Positions 5,823 to 12,594 are shown, numbered from the stretch's first letter. The stretch: 12,635 nucleotides of DNA from an uncultured Collinsella sp. (GCA_900552755.1 USAY01000052.1:1-12635); one strand, 5' to 3'. The notes: generated from the letters alone by a model not told the origin. Translations and numbers: made by a program.

Positions 5823-5851
5823 TGGGGCGGGAAGGGCGAATTGCCGCCCCA
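5823..5851. other. GC-rich hairpin between divergent genes
   Basis: TGGGGCGG (5823-5830) pairs perfectly with CCGCCCCA (5844-5851), loop 13 nt. There is no U-tract in either direction. It lies about 100 bp upstream of the HdeD-like start, in a region that must also contain promoters for both divergent genes. It may be a regulatory dyad or a leader structure; its role is unknown. Confidence 0.35.
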
Positions 5852-5902
5852 CATTCCCGAATTGTTACTTTTGTTCCCGCTCCAGTGAGGATTAATCAAC
5901 AA

Positions 5903-5931
5903 TTGTAGAACATTACGCCGCTGTATGTAAT
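5903..5931 (+). promoter_or_regulatory. Candidate promoter of the nitroreductase gene
   Basis: TTGTAG (5903-5908) and TGTAAT (5926-5931), exactly 17 bp apart, in the AT-rich stretch before the gene. The -10 matches five of six consensus bases but the -35 only three, so this is a suggestion. The leader would be about 50 nt. Confidence 0.3.
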
Positions 5932-5988
5932 TGCCTAGGTTTTAGGTTAGATTCTCCTAAGGACAATTGGCTTGTATTGGGGGTCCCT

Positions 5989-6660
5989 ATGAACGAAGCA
6001 GTTCCCGAGGCACCGTCGAGTGTCGAATCGATGGCAAAGCAAGGTTGCGAAAAGCTCGGCCTGGATGCGTTCGATGCGTTGGTTCGCCGCGCTCGCACGT
6101 GCCGCCGCTTTGACGAGTCCATGCGCGTGCCGCGCGAGTTTTTGCTCGAGCTGGCGGAACTGGCGCACCTGGCTCCCTGTGGCGCCAATGCTCAGCGTCT
6201 GCGTTTTCATGTGGTAAGCGGTGCAGAGGACTGCGCGCGTGTATTTGACGAGCTTGCATGGGCCGGTGCGCTCAAGGATTGGCCGGGCCCCGATGAGGGT
6301 GAGCGCCCGACCGGCTACATCGCGATTCTGGCCGAGCGCGCCGTTCCGGGCAAGCCCGCCGCTCCCATTACCGAGGTCGACACGGGCATTGCCGCGCAGA
6401 CGATGATGCTCGCCGCCCGCAGCGCCTCGCCCGAGGTGGCAGCCTGCATGTTCAAGGCCTTTACGCCCCGCGCGATCGATGCCATGGGGCTCGATAACGA
6501 CAAATATGAGCTCAAGCTGATCATGGCGTTTGGCGTTCCGGCCGAGACACAGGTGATCGATGCGATCGATTCCAACCCCGACGGCTCCATCAATTATTGG
6601 CGCGACGAGGCGCAGGTGCACCACGTACCCAAGCGTTCGCTCGCCGACGTGCTGGTGTAG
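5989..6660 (+). CDS. Nitroreductase-family flavoprotein
   Basis: 223 residues. FMN-dependent NAD(P)H oxidoreductase fold. Residues 33-41 (RRARTCRRF) are the basic N-terminal phosphate-binding motif of the family, 61-69 (LAPCGANAQ) is the A-P-S-x-x-N-x-Q motif with Cys in place of Ser, 130-143 (VDTGIAAQTMMLAA) is the D-x-[GA]-I-x-x-Q-x-x-x-L-x-A helix, and 180-184 (AFGVP) is the usual G-[YF]-P turn region. The C-terminus (INYWRDEAQVHHVPKRSLADVLV) is typical of small anaerobe nitroreductases. The natural substrate cannot be read from the sequence. I use ATG 5989, with a GGGGG run at 5979-5983 as ribosome binding site; an in-frame TTG at 5977 would add four residues but is less likely. A plus-strand unit with the two phosphatase genes is possible, but an 82-bp gap with a hairpin intervenes. 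Confidence 0.87.
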   Translation: MNEAVPEAPSSVESMAKQGCEKLGLDAFDALVRRARTCRRFDESMRVPREFLLELAELAHLAPCGANAQRLRFHVVSGAEDCARVFDELAWAGALKDWPGPDEGERPTGYIAILAERAVPGKPAAPITEVDTGIAAQTMMLAARSASPEVAACMFKAFTPRAIDAMGLDNDKYELKLIMAFGVPAETQVIDAIDSNPDGSINYWRDEAQVHHVPKRSLADVLV

Positions 6661-6692
6661 TTGAGTGTCACCGCGGTGTGATCCGGCGGTAA

Positions 6693-6727
6693 ACCACCAC
6701 AAAGGTGCCTGTCCCCTTTGTGGTGGT
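6693..6727 (+). repeat. REP-like hairpin between nitroreductase and phosphatase genes
   Basis: A perfect 13-bp stem (6693-6705 with 6715-6727) around a 9-nt loop. The core reads GGTGCCTGTCCCC. I recall hairpins with a GGTGCCTGTCCC / GGGACAGGCACC core as dispersed repeats in many unrelated bacteria, but cannot verify it here. There is no U-tail on either strand, so it is a poor intrinsic terminator. It ends 4 bp before the ribosome binding site of the next gene and might affect mRNA stability or translation. No associated transposase is in the window. Confidence 0.7.
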
Positions 6728-6742
6728 ACGAGGGGAGGGTGT

Positions 6743-7285
6743 GTGGCAGATCTGTATTTGGTTCGGCATGGGCAGACTGAGCTCAATGTGCAGAGCATTT
6801 TGCAGGGCTGGCACGATTCGTCGCTTACGGCGCGCGGGCGCGAGCAGGCGCTGACGGCGCGTACGGCGTTTGCGGCGCGTGGCGTGGCCTTTGATCATGT
6901 GTATTCCTCGCCGTTGGGCCGGGCGCGGCATACGGCCGAGCTTATCGTTGGCGAGGGCCGTTCCATAGAGCTGGTCGATGACCTGCGTGAGTGGCATTTT
7001 GGCTCGCTGGAGGGCACATCAAATCGCGAGATGCCGCCGCAGCCCTGGGGTGATTATCCGGTTGCCTTTGGTGGCGAGTCGGAAAGTGAGCTTCAGTCGC
7101 GCATGGTCGCGGCGCTGTCCCGCATCATGGCCAGGCCGCAGCACGACTGCGTGCTGGCGGTTTCCCACGGCTCAGCCTGCCAGGAGTTTCTTGAGTATGT
7201 GACTGGCGAGGGGGAGCTACCCGACAACGGCGCCGTGCTTCATTTTGGCTATTGCGACGGGGCGTTTTCGCTCCTTGATTGGTAA
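6743..7285 (+). CDS. Histidine phosphatase superfamily protein (first of tandem pair)
   Basis: 180 residues with the complete phosphoglycerate-mutase/acid-phosphatase fold signature. RHG at 8-10 supplies the phosphorylated His9; R60 lies in SSPLGRARHTA, E83 in LREWHFGSLEG is the probable general acid, and H142 is in AVSHGSA. It probably removes phosphate from a small metabolite; the sequence does not separate a cofactor-dependent mutase from a phosphatase, but the short length favours phosphatase. I start at GTG 6743, directly behind AGGGGAGGG (6731-6739). The open frame reaches GTG 6665, but that segment only translates the hairpin repeat and puts extra residues before a motif that normally sits at the N-terminus. 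Its stop is 17 bp before the next gene, a paralogue, so the two are surely co-transcribed. Confidence 0.88.
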   Translation: MADLYLVRHGQTELNVQSILQGWHDSSLTARGREQALTARTAFAARGVAFDHVYSSPLGRARHTAELIVGEGRSIELVDDLREWHFGSLEGTSNREMPPQPWGDYPVAFGGESESELQSRMVAALSRIMARPQHDCVLAVSHGSACQEFLEYVTGEGELPDNGAVLHFGYCDGAFSLLDW

Positions 7286-7302
7286 CGAACGAAAGGACCC
7301 CT

Positions 7303-7938
7303 ATGAATAAAGATCTGTATCTGGTCCGTCATGGACAGACGATATTCAACCTCAAGCGTATCATTCAGGGGTGGAGTGACTCGCCGCTTACGCAGTTGGG
7401 CTGCGACCAGGCGGCGCGCGCCGGCATGTTTTTACGTGCGCGCGGCATTGAGCCCGATCATGCCTACACCTCCACGCTTCATCGCACCGAGCAGACTATC
7501 GCCAACTTGTGGCCGGGCTTGGCGTACGAGCGCCTGGACGGCCTGCGTGAGTGGTTCTTTGGTGACTATGAGGCCGAGCGCGTGATGCTCATGCCCGAGC
7601 GCCCGTGGCGCGACTTCTATCGCCAGTTTGGCGGCGAGGGCCAGATGCAGGTGCGCGAGCGCATGGTGGCGACGCTGACCGAGCTTATGCAGCGTCCGGA
7701 CCATACGTGCGTGCTCGCGGTAAGCCATGGCTCGGCCATCAAGGAGTTCATGGACCACGTGAGGGGTGCGGCGGCCGACGAGCGCGAACGCGTGCCGGGC
7801 AACTGCTCGGTGCTGCATTTCGTGTTTGACGACGAGGCCGGTACGTTTGAGCTGATTGAGATTTTTACGCAGGAGGATTACGCGCGCGAGCTGGGGCTTG
7901 AACCGCTTGTGGCTACTGCAGGTCCGCAGCGCGGATAA
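7303..7938 (+). CDS. Histidine phosphatase superfamily protein (second of tandem pair)
   Basis: 211 residues, clearly a paralogue of the preceding gene: both start DLYLVRHGQT, share the QGW-DS-LT stretch, the LREW-FG motif, the RP-H-CVLAVSHGSA block and the VLHF strand at the C-terminus. Catalytic set: H10 (RHG), R61 (STLHRTEQT), E83 (LREWFFG) and H142 (VSHGSA). It differs by an insertion near 156-165 (AAADERERVP) and about 23 extra acidic C-terminal residues. Start ATG 7303 with AAAGGA at 7292-7297; an in-frame ATG at 7279 overlaps the previous stop and has no advantage. The tandem suggests duplication followed by divergence in substrate. The substrate is unknown. Transcription ends at the hairpin at 7986-8022. 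Confidence 0.88.
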   Translation: MNKDLYLVRHGQTIFNLKRIIQGWSDSPLTQLGCDQAARAGMFLRARGIEPDHAYTSTLHRTEQTIANLWPGLAYERLDGLREWFFGDYEAERVMLMPERPWRDFYRQFGGEGQMQVRERMVATLTELMQRPDHTCVLAVSHGSAIKEFMDHVRGAAADERERVPGNCSVLHFVFDDEAGTFELIEIFTQEDYARELGLEPLVATAGPQRG

Positions 7939-7985
7939 CGCGAACGTGGCGGCACGAGTCGCCGGCATAACCACTCGACGCAAAA

Positions 7986-8022
7986 GGGGCGGAGATGCAT
8001 GTACCTGCTGCATCTCCGCCCC
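7986..8022. terminator. Bidirectional terminator
   Basis: A perfect 14-bp stem (7986-7999 with 8009-8022) and 9-nt loop between convergent genes. On the minus strand it is followed by TTTTG (7985-7981), and on the plus strand by CTGTTTGTT. It lies about 45 nt past both the phosphatase stop (7938) and the DUF1015-like stop (8068), so it fits as a shared terminator, stronger on the minus strand. Confidence 0.82.
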
Positions 8023-8067
8023 CTGTTTGTTGAACTGCCGATTTTTGTGTTGGGCGGTCTGGTCTTG

Positions 8068-8751
8068 CTAGAACCGCGCGACCTGGTGCGTGAGCAGACC
8101 TGTCGGAACCTGCGGCGCGGCGCCGCTGACCTGCGCGGCGGGGAAGAGCACAGCTACGGCAAAGTTGAACGGCTCTTTGCCCGTGTAGGTGCCGGCGGCA
8201 CGGGCATCGTCGGTCAGGAGCTGTGATGCCCCGACCAGCGCGGCAGCGTAGGTAGGGTCGTCGACCAGTGCTGGCTCCGGTGCTTGGTCGAGCATAGCGC
8301 GGATGGCCCCGACGGCGTCCTCGCGCTTGACCTCCCACGCGCGGTGCGTAATGCCCGCGGGGTCGGTGACGGCGTAGAGCGACGCGCCCTCTTTGGCGGC
8401 GCCCAGGATGATATCCATGACGGGCGAGGCCTCGTAGGCGAGCGACACGGGACGAGGCTGAACTTTGAGTTCGGCGATCGCGTGCGCAGCGGCGGCCACG
8501 TCAGCGCTGGCAACGCCCTTGCCGCCCGCAAGTACACTCGTCGGGCAGATCGCCACGACACCTGTTACGCGCCCCGGCTCGCCCGAGCATTCGTACACGT
8601 AATACGCCGCGCCCGGGTCCTTGAGCATCAGGCCATCGGCAATGGCTCCGCGCAGAGCATCGTTGCCGCTCAGGATGCTGCCCATTGCAGGCAGCGCCTC
8701 GAGCACGCGGTCCTGAGCCGGGCGGATGCAGGGAAACGGAAGTGCTTTCAT
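8068..8751 (-). CDS. Shortened, degenerate DUF1015-family protein
   Basis: 227 residues, against roughly 400 for typical DUF1015 (COG4198) proteins. The family framework is recognisable: IRP at 9-11, the IADGLMLKDPGAAYYVYE stretch at 37-54, TGVVA at 63-67, ITHRAWEV at 134-141 and KEPFNFAVAVLFP at 192-204. Two signature regions are lost. The KHE-T-K-DR segment is replaced by an Ala-rich stretch (75-92), and the IADGHHR motif is replaced by LVDDPTYAA at 162-170. The normal C-terminal third is absent. It therefore looks like a pseudoenzyme or an evolving regulator, not a freshly broken gene, since the frame is intact. Start ATG 8751 with AGGA (8758-8761). It lies 39 bp after the M20 peptidase gene, in one operon. 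DUF1015 genes commonly accompany serC/serA, as they nearly do here. The biochemical function is not established. Confidence 0.65.
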   Translation of the reverse strand: MKALPFPCIRPAQDRVLEALPAMGSILSGNDALRGAIADGLMLKDPGAAYYVYECSGEPGRVTGVVAICPTSVLAGGKGVASADVAAAAHAIAELKVQPRPVSLAYEASPVMDIILGAAKEGASLYAVTDPAGITHRAWEVKREDAVGAIRAMLDQAPEPALVDDPTYAAALVGASQLLTDDARAAGTYTGKEPFNFAVAVLFPAAQVSGAAPQVPTGLLTHQVARF

Positions 8752-8790
8752 GGGCGGTCCTAACGCACGAGTCGGTTTGTTCGCGGCTTA

Positions 8791-10011
8791 TTATGCCCCA
8801 ACTTGGCCGCTCGCGTCCCAGAGCACGTTATCGGCGAGCGCGATCAGCACCTGCTGACAACGAACGATATCGGCATGGGGCACATATTCGTTGGGCTTGT
8901 GCGCGAGCGCGAGCGACCCGGAACCGTAGCTCATGCAATTGCGGTTACCTGTCTTGCCGGCAATGACAGCGGTGTCGGTGTAGCCGGTAAAGAAGCCGAC
9001 GGTCGTGTCCGCCCCCGTCACGTCATCGGCGGCACGCTTGAGCGCGGCTAGAAGAGGAGAGCTTGGATCGCGCTCGATAGCGGGGCGGTCGCCTGTCACG
9101 GTGTAGCTTCCATGGCAGCCGGGGACCGCGGCTTCGGCAACGGCGATGGCTTGCTCTACCATGCGCGTCGCGGCGGCCGTATCGGTCGGCGGGGTCAGGC
9201 GCATGTCGACCCAGACTTTGGCGCGGTCGGGCACGACATAGGGGCGATATCCGCCCTCGATTTGGCCAAACGTGATGGTCGAAGGCCCCAGCTCATCGTG
9301 CGCGGGCAGCGCCACAAACGCGCGACGGAGCGAACACACGACCTCGGCCATGGCGGCGACGGCATCCGCGCCCTTCCACGGCTGGCTCGCATGCGCCGTT
9401 ACGCCAGCCATTTCAATCTCGAACCACGTGCGCCCCTTGTGCGCCGCCTGGATCTGTCCGTCGGTGGGTTCGGTGTCCAGCACCCATTCGCGCGAGCCGA
9501 CCCAGCCGGCATCGATCGCGGCCTCTGAGCCGCGCATAAAGTCCTCCTCGTCGACCGAGCAAATGAGTGAGAAGCCACGGCGGGGCAGCTCGCCTTCTGC
9601 CGCCACGCGCTCGAGCGTATGGACCAGTGCGGCAATGGCGCAGGCCAGGCCACCCTTCATATCGCAGGCACCGCGGCCATAGAGTTTATCGTTGCGCACG
9701 ATCGCTCCGAGCGGCGGAATGTCCGCGTCCCAGCCATCGCCCAGCGTAACGGTATCCATATGGCAGATATAGACGAGCCGTGGCTCGTCGCTCAGTCCCG
9801 GCACGGTGACCATAAGGTTGCGGCGCCCGGGCAGCACCTCGAGTTCCTCAACCTGCACGGCATGGAGCACCGGATGGCTCAGCTGTGCCACCCGTTCCTC
9901 AACCAACGCTTTGATATAGCGCTCAATCTCGTCCTCATACGCACCCGGGTCTGAGCTGTCGATCCGCACGAGTCCTTGCGTAAGCCGCCAAGCAAAATCT
10001 GTATCAACCAT
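8791..10011 (-). CDS. M20-family metallopeptidase/deacylase (ArgE/DapE type)
   Basis: 406 residues. A two-zinc amidohydrolase of the acetylornithine deacetylase / succinyl-diaminopimelate desuccinylase / carboxypeptidase group. Metal and catalytic residues are all visible: H84 and D86 in YICHMDTV, bridging D117 in GRGACDMKGG, the E155-E156 pair in SVDEEDFMRGSE, D179 in VLDTEPTDG, and the last ligand H371 in LALAHKPNEY. The inserted dimerisation domain (about 192-310) contains GVTAHASQP with H207. It cleaves an N-acyl or peptide bond of a small substrate in the cytoplasm; I cannot choose between subfamilies. Start ATG 10011 with GAGGTG (10015-10020). The open frame continues to 10158, but those residues cover the promoter-like region and a terminator. 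It heads an operon with the DUF1015-like gene and is separated from serA by tandem hairpins. Confidence 0.87.
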   Translation of the reverse strand: MVDTDFAWRLTQGLVRIDSSDPGAYEDEIERYIKALVEERVAQLSHPVLHAVQVEELEVLPGRRNLMVTVPGLSDEPRLVYICHMDTVTLGDGWDADIPPLGAIVRNDKLYGRGACDMKGGLACAIAALVHTLERVAAEGELPRRGFSLICSVDEEDFMRGSEAAIDAGWVGSREWVLDTEPTDGQIQAAHKGRTWFEIEMAGVTAHASQPWKGADAVAAMAEVVCSLRRAFVALPAHDELGPSTITFGQIEGGYRPYVVPDRAKVWVDMRLTPPTDTAAATRMVEQAIAVAEAAVPGCHGSYTVTGDRPAIERDPSSPLLAALKRAADDVTGADTTVGFFTGYTDTAVIAGKTGNRNCMSYGSGSLALAHKPNEYVPHADIVRCQQVLIALADNVLWDASGQVGA

Positions 10012-10020
10012 AGGCACCTC

Positions 10021-10056
10021 ACAGATAGTTAGGTCAATATACAGATTGTATGTCAA
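10021..10056 (-). promoter_or_regulatory. Repeat-containing regulatory region upstream of the M20 gene
   Basis: On the minus strand, two direct repeats of TTGAC-N5/6-ATCTGT start 20 bp apart (10056-10041 and 10037-10021). The first also contains a short ATACA-ATC-TGTAT dyad. TTGACA (10051-10056) could be a -35 box, but the only -10-like match at sensible spacing (TAACTA, 19 bp) would put the transcript start inside the ribosome binding site. I therefore call this a probable operator/promoter region without fixing the start point. Confidence 0.4.
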
Positions 10057-10089
10057 GAAGCGGCTCGGTGTATTTAATGGAGTGCTCAC

Positions 10090-10125
10090 AAAAACGGGGG
10101 CGCCTCTCGTGCGAAAGGCGTCCCC
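10090..10125 (-). terminator. Intrinsic terminator downstream of serA
   Basis: Stem arms 10096-10105 and 10116-10125 (ten pairs with one A-C mismatch on the minus-strand RNA, loop 10 nt), followed on the minus strand by G and five U residues (10094-10090). It should end the serC-serA transcript and makes an independent promoter for the M20 gene likely. Confidence 0.78.
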
Positions 10126-10143
10126 GCGGGCATTCAATGTCAG

Positions 10144-10176
10144 TGACGGGCAGGCCACATGGGGAACTGCCCGTCA
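10144..10176 (-). other. Hairpin between serA stop and its terminator
   Basis: A perfect 10-bp stem (10144-10153 with 10167-10176) and 13-nt loop, beginning 12 nt after the serA stop codon. No U-tract follows, so it is more likely an RNA-stabilising 3' structure or a backup to the U-tailed hairpin at 10090-10125. Confidence 0.6.
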
Positions 10177-10188
10177 GATCAGCCGGCG

Positions 10189-11352
10189 CTATTTGATTAC
10201 GCGCACGCGATACATCGACGGAATCTGCTTGAGCGCCTCGATGGTGCTGCTGTCCAGGTGCTCGTCGGTGTCGAACATGGTGTAGGCGTTCTCGCCAGCG
10301 GACTCGTTGGTCATACGCTGCACGTTGGCGTTGTCCTTGGCGAGAATGGCCGTGATCTGGCCGATCATGTTGGGCACGTTGGCGTGCAGGCAGGCGATGC
10401 GGCTTGCGGCGCGCGCCTTGCCCATGCTGCAGGCGGGGTAGTTGACGCTATGTGCGATGTTGCCGTTCTCCAGGTAATCCTTGAGCTCGCTGATGGCCAT
10501 ATCGGCGCAGTTGGCCTCGGCCTCGCCAGTGCCGGCGCCCGAGTGCGTGGTGATAAACGTGTTCGGCATCTTGACGGTCTTGGGCGTGGCAAAGTCGCAG
10601 CTAAACCAGCTCAGCTTGCCCTCGCGCAGGGCAGCGTCGACGGCGTCCTCGTCAATGATGGTCTCGCGTGCGTAGTTGATCAGCACGGCGTCCGGGGCCA
10701 GCAGGTTGATCTGCTCGGTGCTGATCATGCCGATGGTGTCGGCCTTGCTGGGCACGTGTACGGTGAGGTAGTCGCAGCCGCGGCAGAGATCCTCGAGCGT
10801 GCCCACACGCTGCACCTCGCGGCTCAGCACCCACGCATGCTCGACGGAAATGAACGGGTCGTAGCCGTAAACGTCCATGCCCAGGTCGACGCAGGCGTTG
10901 GCGACCTTGGAGCCCACGTTGCCCAGGCCGATGACACCGATGCGCTTGCCCTTGAGCTCGCGGCCCACAAAGGCCTTCTTGGCCTTCTCGGCATCGACCT
11001 GAATCTCGGGATCGTCGGCGTTGTCGCGCACCCAGTTCATCGATTGCACCACGCCGCGGCTCGAGAGCACCAGCATGCCTAGGACGAGCTCCTTAACGGC
11101 GTTGCTGTTGGCGCCGGGGGAGTTAAAGACGACGACGCCCTTCTTGGCGTACTCCTCGACGGGGATGTTGTTGACGCCGGCGCCGCAGCGGGCGATGGCG
11201 CGGATGCCCTCGGGCAGCTCGTAGCCGTGCAGGTCAGTCGAGCGCATCAGGATGGCGTCGGCCTCCTCGGCGGTGCTCACAAATTCGTAGCCCTCGCCAA
11301 ACTCGACTTTGCCGTCCTTGGTGATGTCGTCGATGGTCTTAATCTTGCGCAT
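10189..11352 (-). CDS. serA: D-3-phosphoglycerate dehydrogenase, ACT-domain type
   Basis: 387 residues. Catalyses NAD-dependent oxidation of 3-phosphoglycerate to 3-phosphohydroxypyruvate, the first step of serine synthesis. Substrate domain features: RCGAGVNNIPVEE (55-67) and NSPGANSNAVKELVLG (77-92). The NAD-binding Rossmann motif is GLGNVG (142-147) with acidic D165 after the second strand. Active-site Arg is R229 (NYARE) and His is H270 (TTHSGAGT). The acidic partner Glu, usually about 20 residues before the His in a D-F-P-T-E-type stretch, is not evident: the sequence is CDFATPKT (252-259). A C-terminal ACT domain (about 317-387) suggests feedback control by serine. Start ATG 11352, AAGGAG at 11359-11364. 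It follows serC by 69 bp in one operon. Assignment rests on overall similarity and the serC neighbour. Confidence 0.9.
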   Translation of the reverse strand: MRKIKTIDDITKDGKVEFGEGYEFVSTAEEADAILMRSTDLHGYELPEGIRAIARCGAGVNNIPVEEYAKKGVVVFNSPGANSNAVKELVLGMLVLSSRGVVQSMNWVRDNADDPEIQVDAEKAKKAFVGRELKGKRIGVIGLGNVGSKVANACVDLGMDVYGYDPFISVEHAWVLSREVQRVGTLEDLCRGCDYLTVHVPSKADTIGMISTEQINLLAPDAVLINYARETIIDEDAVDAALREGKLSWFSCDFATPKTVKMPNTFITTHSGAGTGEAEANCADMAISELKDYLENGNIAHSVNYPACSMGKARAASRIACLHANVPNMIGQITAILAKDNANVQRMTNESAGENAYTMFDTDEHLDSSTIEALKQIPSMYRVRVIK

Positions 11353-11405
11353 GAAAAACTCCTTAGCAGGTTTGGTTTAAACAGGTGGTTTGAAGTGGCT
11401 GGTCG

Positions 11406-11422
11406 GCCCGCGCGTTGCGGGC
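11406..11422 (-). other. Small hairpin in the serC-serA gap
   Basis: GCCCGC and GCGGGC (11406-11411 and 11417-11422) form a 6-bp all-GC stem with a 5-nt loop, overlapping the last base of the serC stop codon. There is no U-tract, so it is unlikely to stop transcription. It may adjust the relative expression of the two serine genes. Confidence 0.4.
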
Positions 11423-12546
11423 TAGTTAGATCGCGGGCTCAAACTACGCTGCGTTTCGAAGTCCTTCATGTACGAGGCCAGTGCCTGCACGTCTTCCATG
11501 GTTACGGCGTTGTAGACGCTGGCGCGCATGCCGCCCACCAGGCGATGGCCCTTGACGTTTTGAATCTGGTGCTCGGCCGCGCCTGCGACAAAGGCCGCGT
11601 CGAGTTCGGCGTCGCCGGTGCGGAAGGTGACATTGGCGATGGAGCGGCTGTCGGCCTGCGTGGTGCCATGGAACAGCTCGCTGTGCTCGAGCAGGTCGTA
11701 GAGCAGGTTGGCCTTGGCCCAGTTGCGCTCGGCCATGGCGGCAAGTCCGCCGGTCTCCTCGACCCAATGGAACACCTTGCCGCACACGTAGATGCCAAAG
11801 GTGTTGGGCGTGTTGAGCATGGAGCCCTTGGCGGCCTGGGCCTTAAGGTCCATGTACTGCGGTGTCTGCGCAAAGGCGGGGCCGTCGGCGATGAGGTCGT
11901 CGCGCACGATAACCACGGTCACGCCCGCGGCGCCGGCGTTTTTCTGAGCGCCGGCGTAGATGAGCCCGTAGCGCTCGACGTCGAGCGGCTGCGACAGAAA
12001 GCAGCTCGAGACATCTGCGACCAGCGGTACGTCGCCGCAAGCGGGCAGCTCGTGGTACATGGTGCCAAAGATGGTGTTGTTCTGGCAGATGTAAACGTAG
12101 TCGAGCCCGTCGCCCGCGGCCTCGGCGGCAATGCGCGCGTTGACGTCGGCCATGGTGGGTATGCGGTCGAAATTGGTGTCCTTGGAGCTCGCGAGCAGCA
12201 CGGCCTCGCCGTACTTGGCGGCTTCTTTGTATGCCTTGTTGGCAAAGTTGCCGGTCACGATGTAGCCGGCGCGCCCGCGGCGCATGAGGTTCATGGGGAT
12301 GCCCGCAAACTGCAGCGTGGCGCCGCCCTGCAAAAACAGGACACGGTAGTTGTCGGGGATGCTCAGCAGACGACGCAGGGTTGCCTCGGCGTCGTCGATA
12401 ATCTGCTGGTACATGCTAGATCGATGGCTCATCTCGAGCACGGACATGCCACAACCGCGGTAGTCCATCATCTCGTCGGCGATCTCGGCGAGCACGCTGG
12501 TAGGCAGCGCGGCCGGGCCAGCTGAGAAGTTGTGCACACGTGCCAT
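11422..12546 (-). CDS. serC: Phosphoserine aminotransferase
   Basis: 374 residues, close to the usual 360 or so. PLP-dependent conversion of 3-phosphohydroxypyruvate and glutamate to phosphoserine and 2-oxoglutarate, the second step of serine synthesis. Visible signatures: NFSAGPAALP at 6-15, EMSHRS at 38-43, the LQGGAT phosphate-binding turn at 72-77, QNNTIFGT at 155-162, D178 in VADVSS, and the Schiff-base lysine K202 in YAGAQKNAG. NTPNTF (245-250) and GHRLVGGMRASVYNA (333-347) are the conserved substrate-phosphate regions. All key residues are present. Start ATG 12546, preceded by a GAGGGGGA purine run (12554-12561). First gene of the serC-serA operon; the next enzyme, phosphoserine phosphatase, is not obvious here, although either histidine phosphatase nearby could be considered. 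Confidence 0.96.
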   Translation of the reverse strand: MARVHNFSAGPAALPTSVLAEIADEMMDYRGCGMSVLEMSHRSSMYQQIIDDAEATLRRLLSIPDNYRVLFLQGGATLQFAGIPMNLMRRGRAGYIVTGNFANKAYKEAAKYGEAVLLASSKDTNFDRIPTMADVNARIAAEAAGDGLDYVYICQNNTIFGTMYHELPACGDVPLVADVSSCFLSQPLDVERYGLIYAGAQKNAGAAGVTVVIVRDDLIADGPAFAQTPQYMDLKAQAAKGSMLNTPNTFGIYVCGKVFHWVEETGGLAAMAERNWAKANLLYDLLEHSELFHGTTQADSRSIANVTFRTGDAELDAAFVAGAAEHQIQNVKGHRLVGGMRASVYNAVTMEDVQALASYMKDFETQRSLSPRSN

Positions 12547-12585
12547 CTTCTAGTTCCCCCTCGTAGTCGTTTGAACGTTCGGGAT

Positions 12586-12594
12586 ACTTTAGCA
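12586..12594 (-). promoter_or_regulatory. Candidate extended -10 of the serC-serA operon
   Basis: On the minus strand TGC-TAAAGT (12594-12586) fits an extended -10 element about 40 nt before the serC ATG. No good -35 is seen 16-18 bp upstream, which is tolerable for an extended -10 promoter. Weak evidence only. Confidence 0.3.

Noticed and set aside
5725..5823. Longer HdeD-like protein starting at 5823
   Set aside because: No ribosome binding site there, the extra residues are Arg/Ala-rich without family similarity, and ATG 5724 has AAAGGAGA.
6665..6742. Upstream GTG start extending the first phosphatase by 26 residues
   Set aside because: The extension merely translates the hairpin repeat and lacks a ribosome binding site, whereas GTG 6743 has a strong one and puts the RHG motif at its normal N-terminal place.
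10026..10056. TTGACA-N19-TAACTA as a MerR-type long-spacer promoter for the M20 gene
   Set aside because: The implied transcript would begin within the ribosome binding site, and the internal dyad is only five bases per arm.
10012..10158. N-terminal extension of the M20 peptidase to 10158
   Set aside because: It would run through the serA terminator and the repeat-rich leader; ATG 10011 has GAGGTG at the right distance and matches the family's normal N-terminus.
11227..12525. 432-residue open frame on the plus strand opposite serC
   Set aside because: It is the antisense shadow of serC, whose catalytic motifs are all intact; the translation is Gly/Val/His-rich low-complexity sequence typical of the opposite strand of GC-rich genes. 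The same applies to the long plus-strand frames opposite serA, the exonuclease and the M20 gene.
12573..12580. GAACGTTC palindrome upstream of serC as a LexA/SOS box
   Set aside because: The actinobacterial box needs GAAC-N4-GTTC; here the half-sites are directly joined, and SOS control of serine synthesis is not expected.
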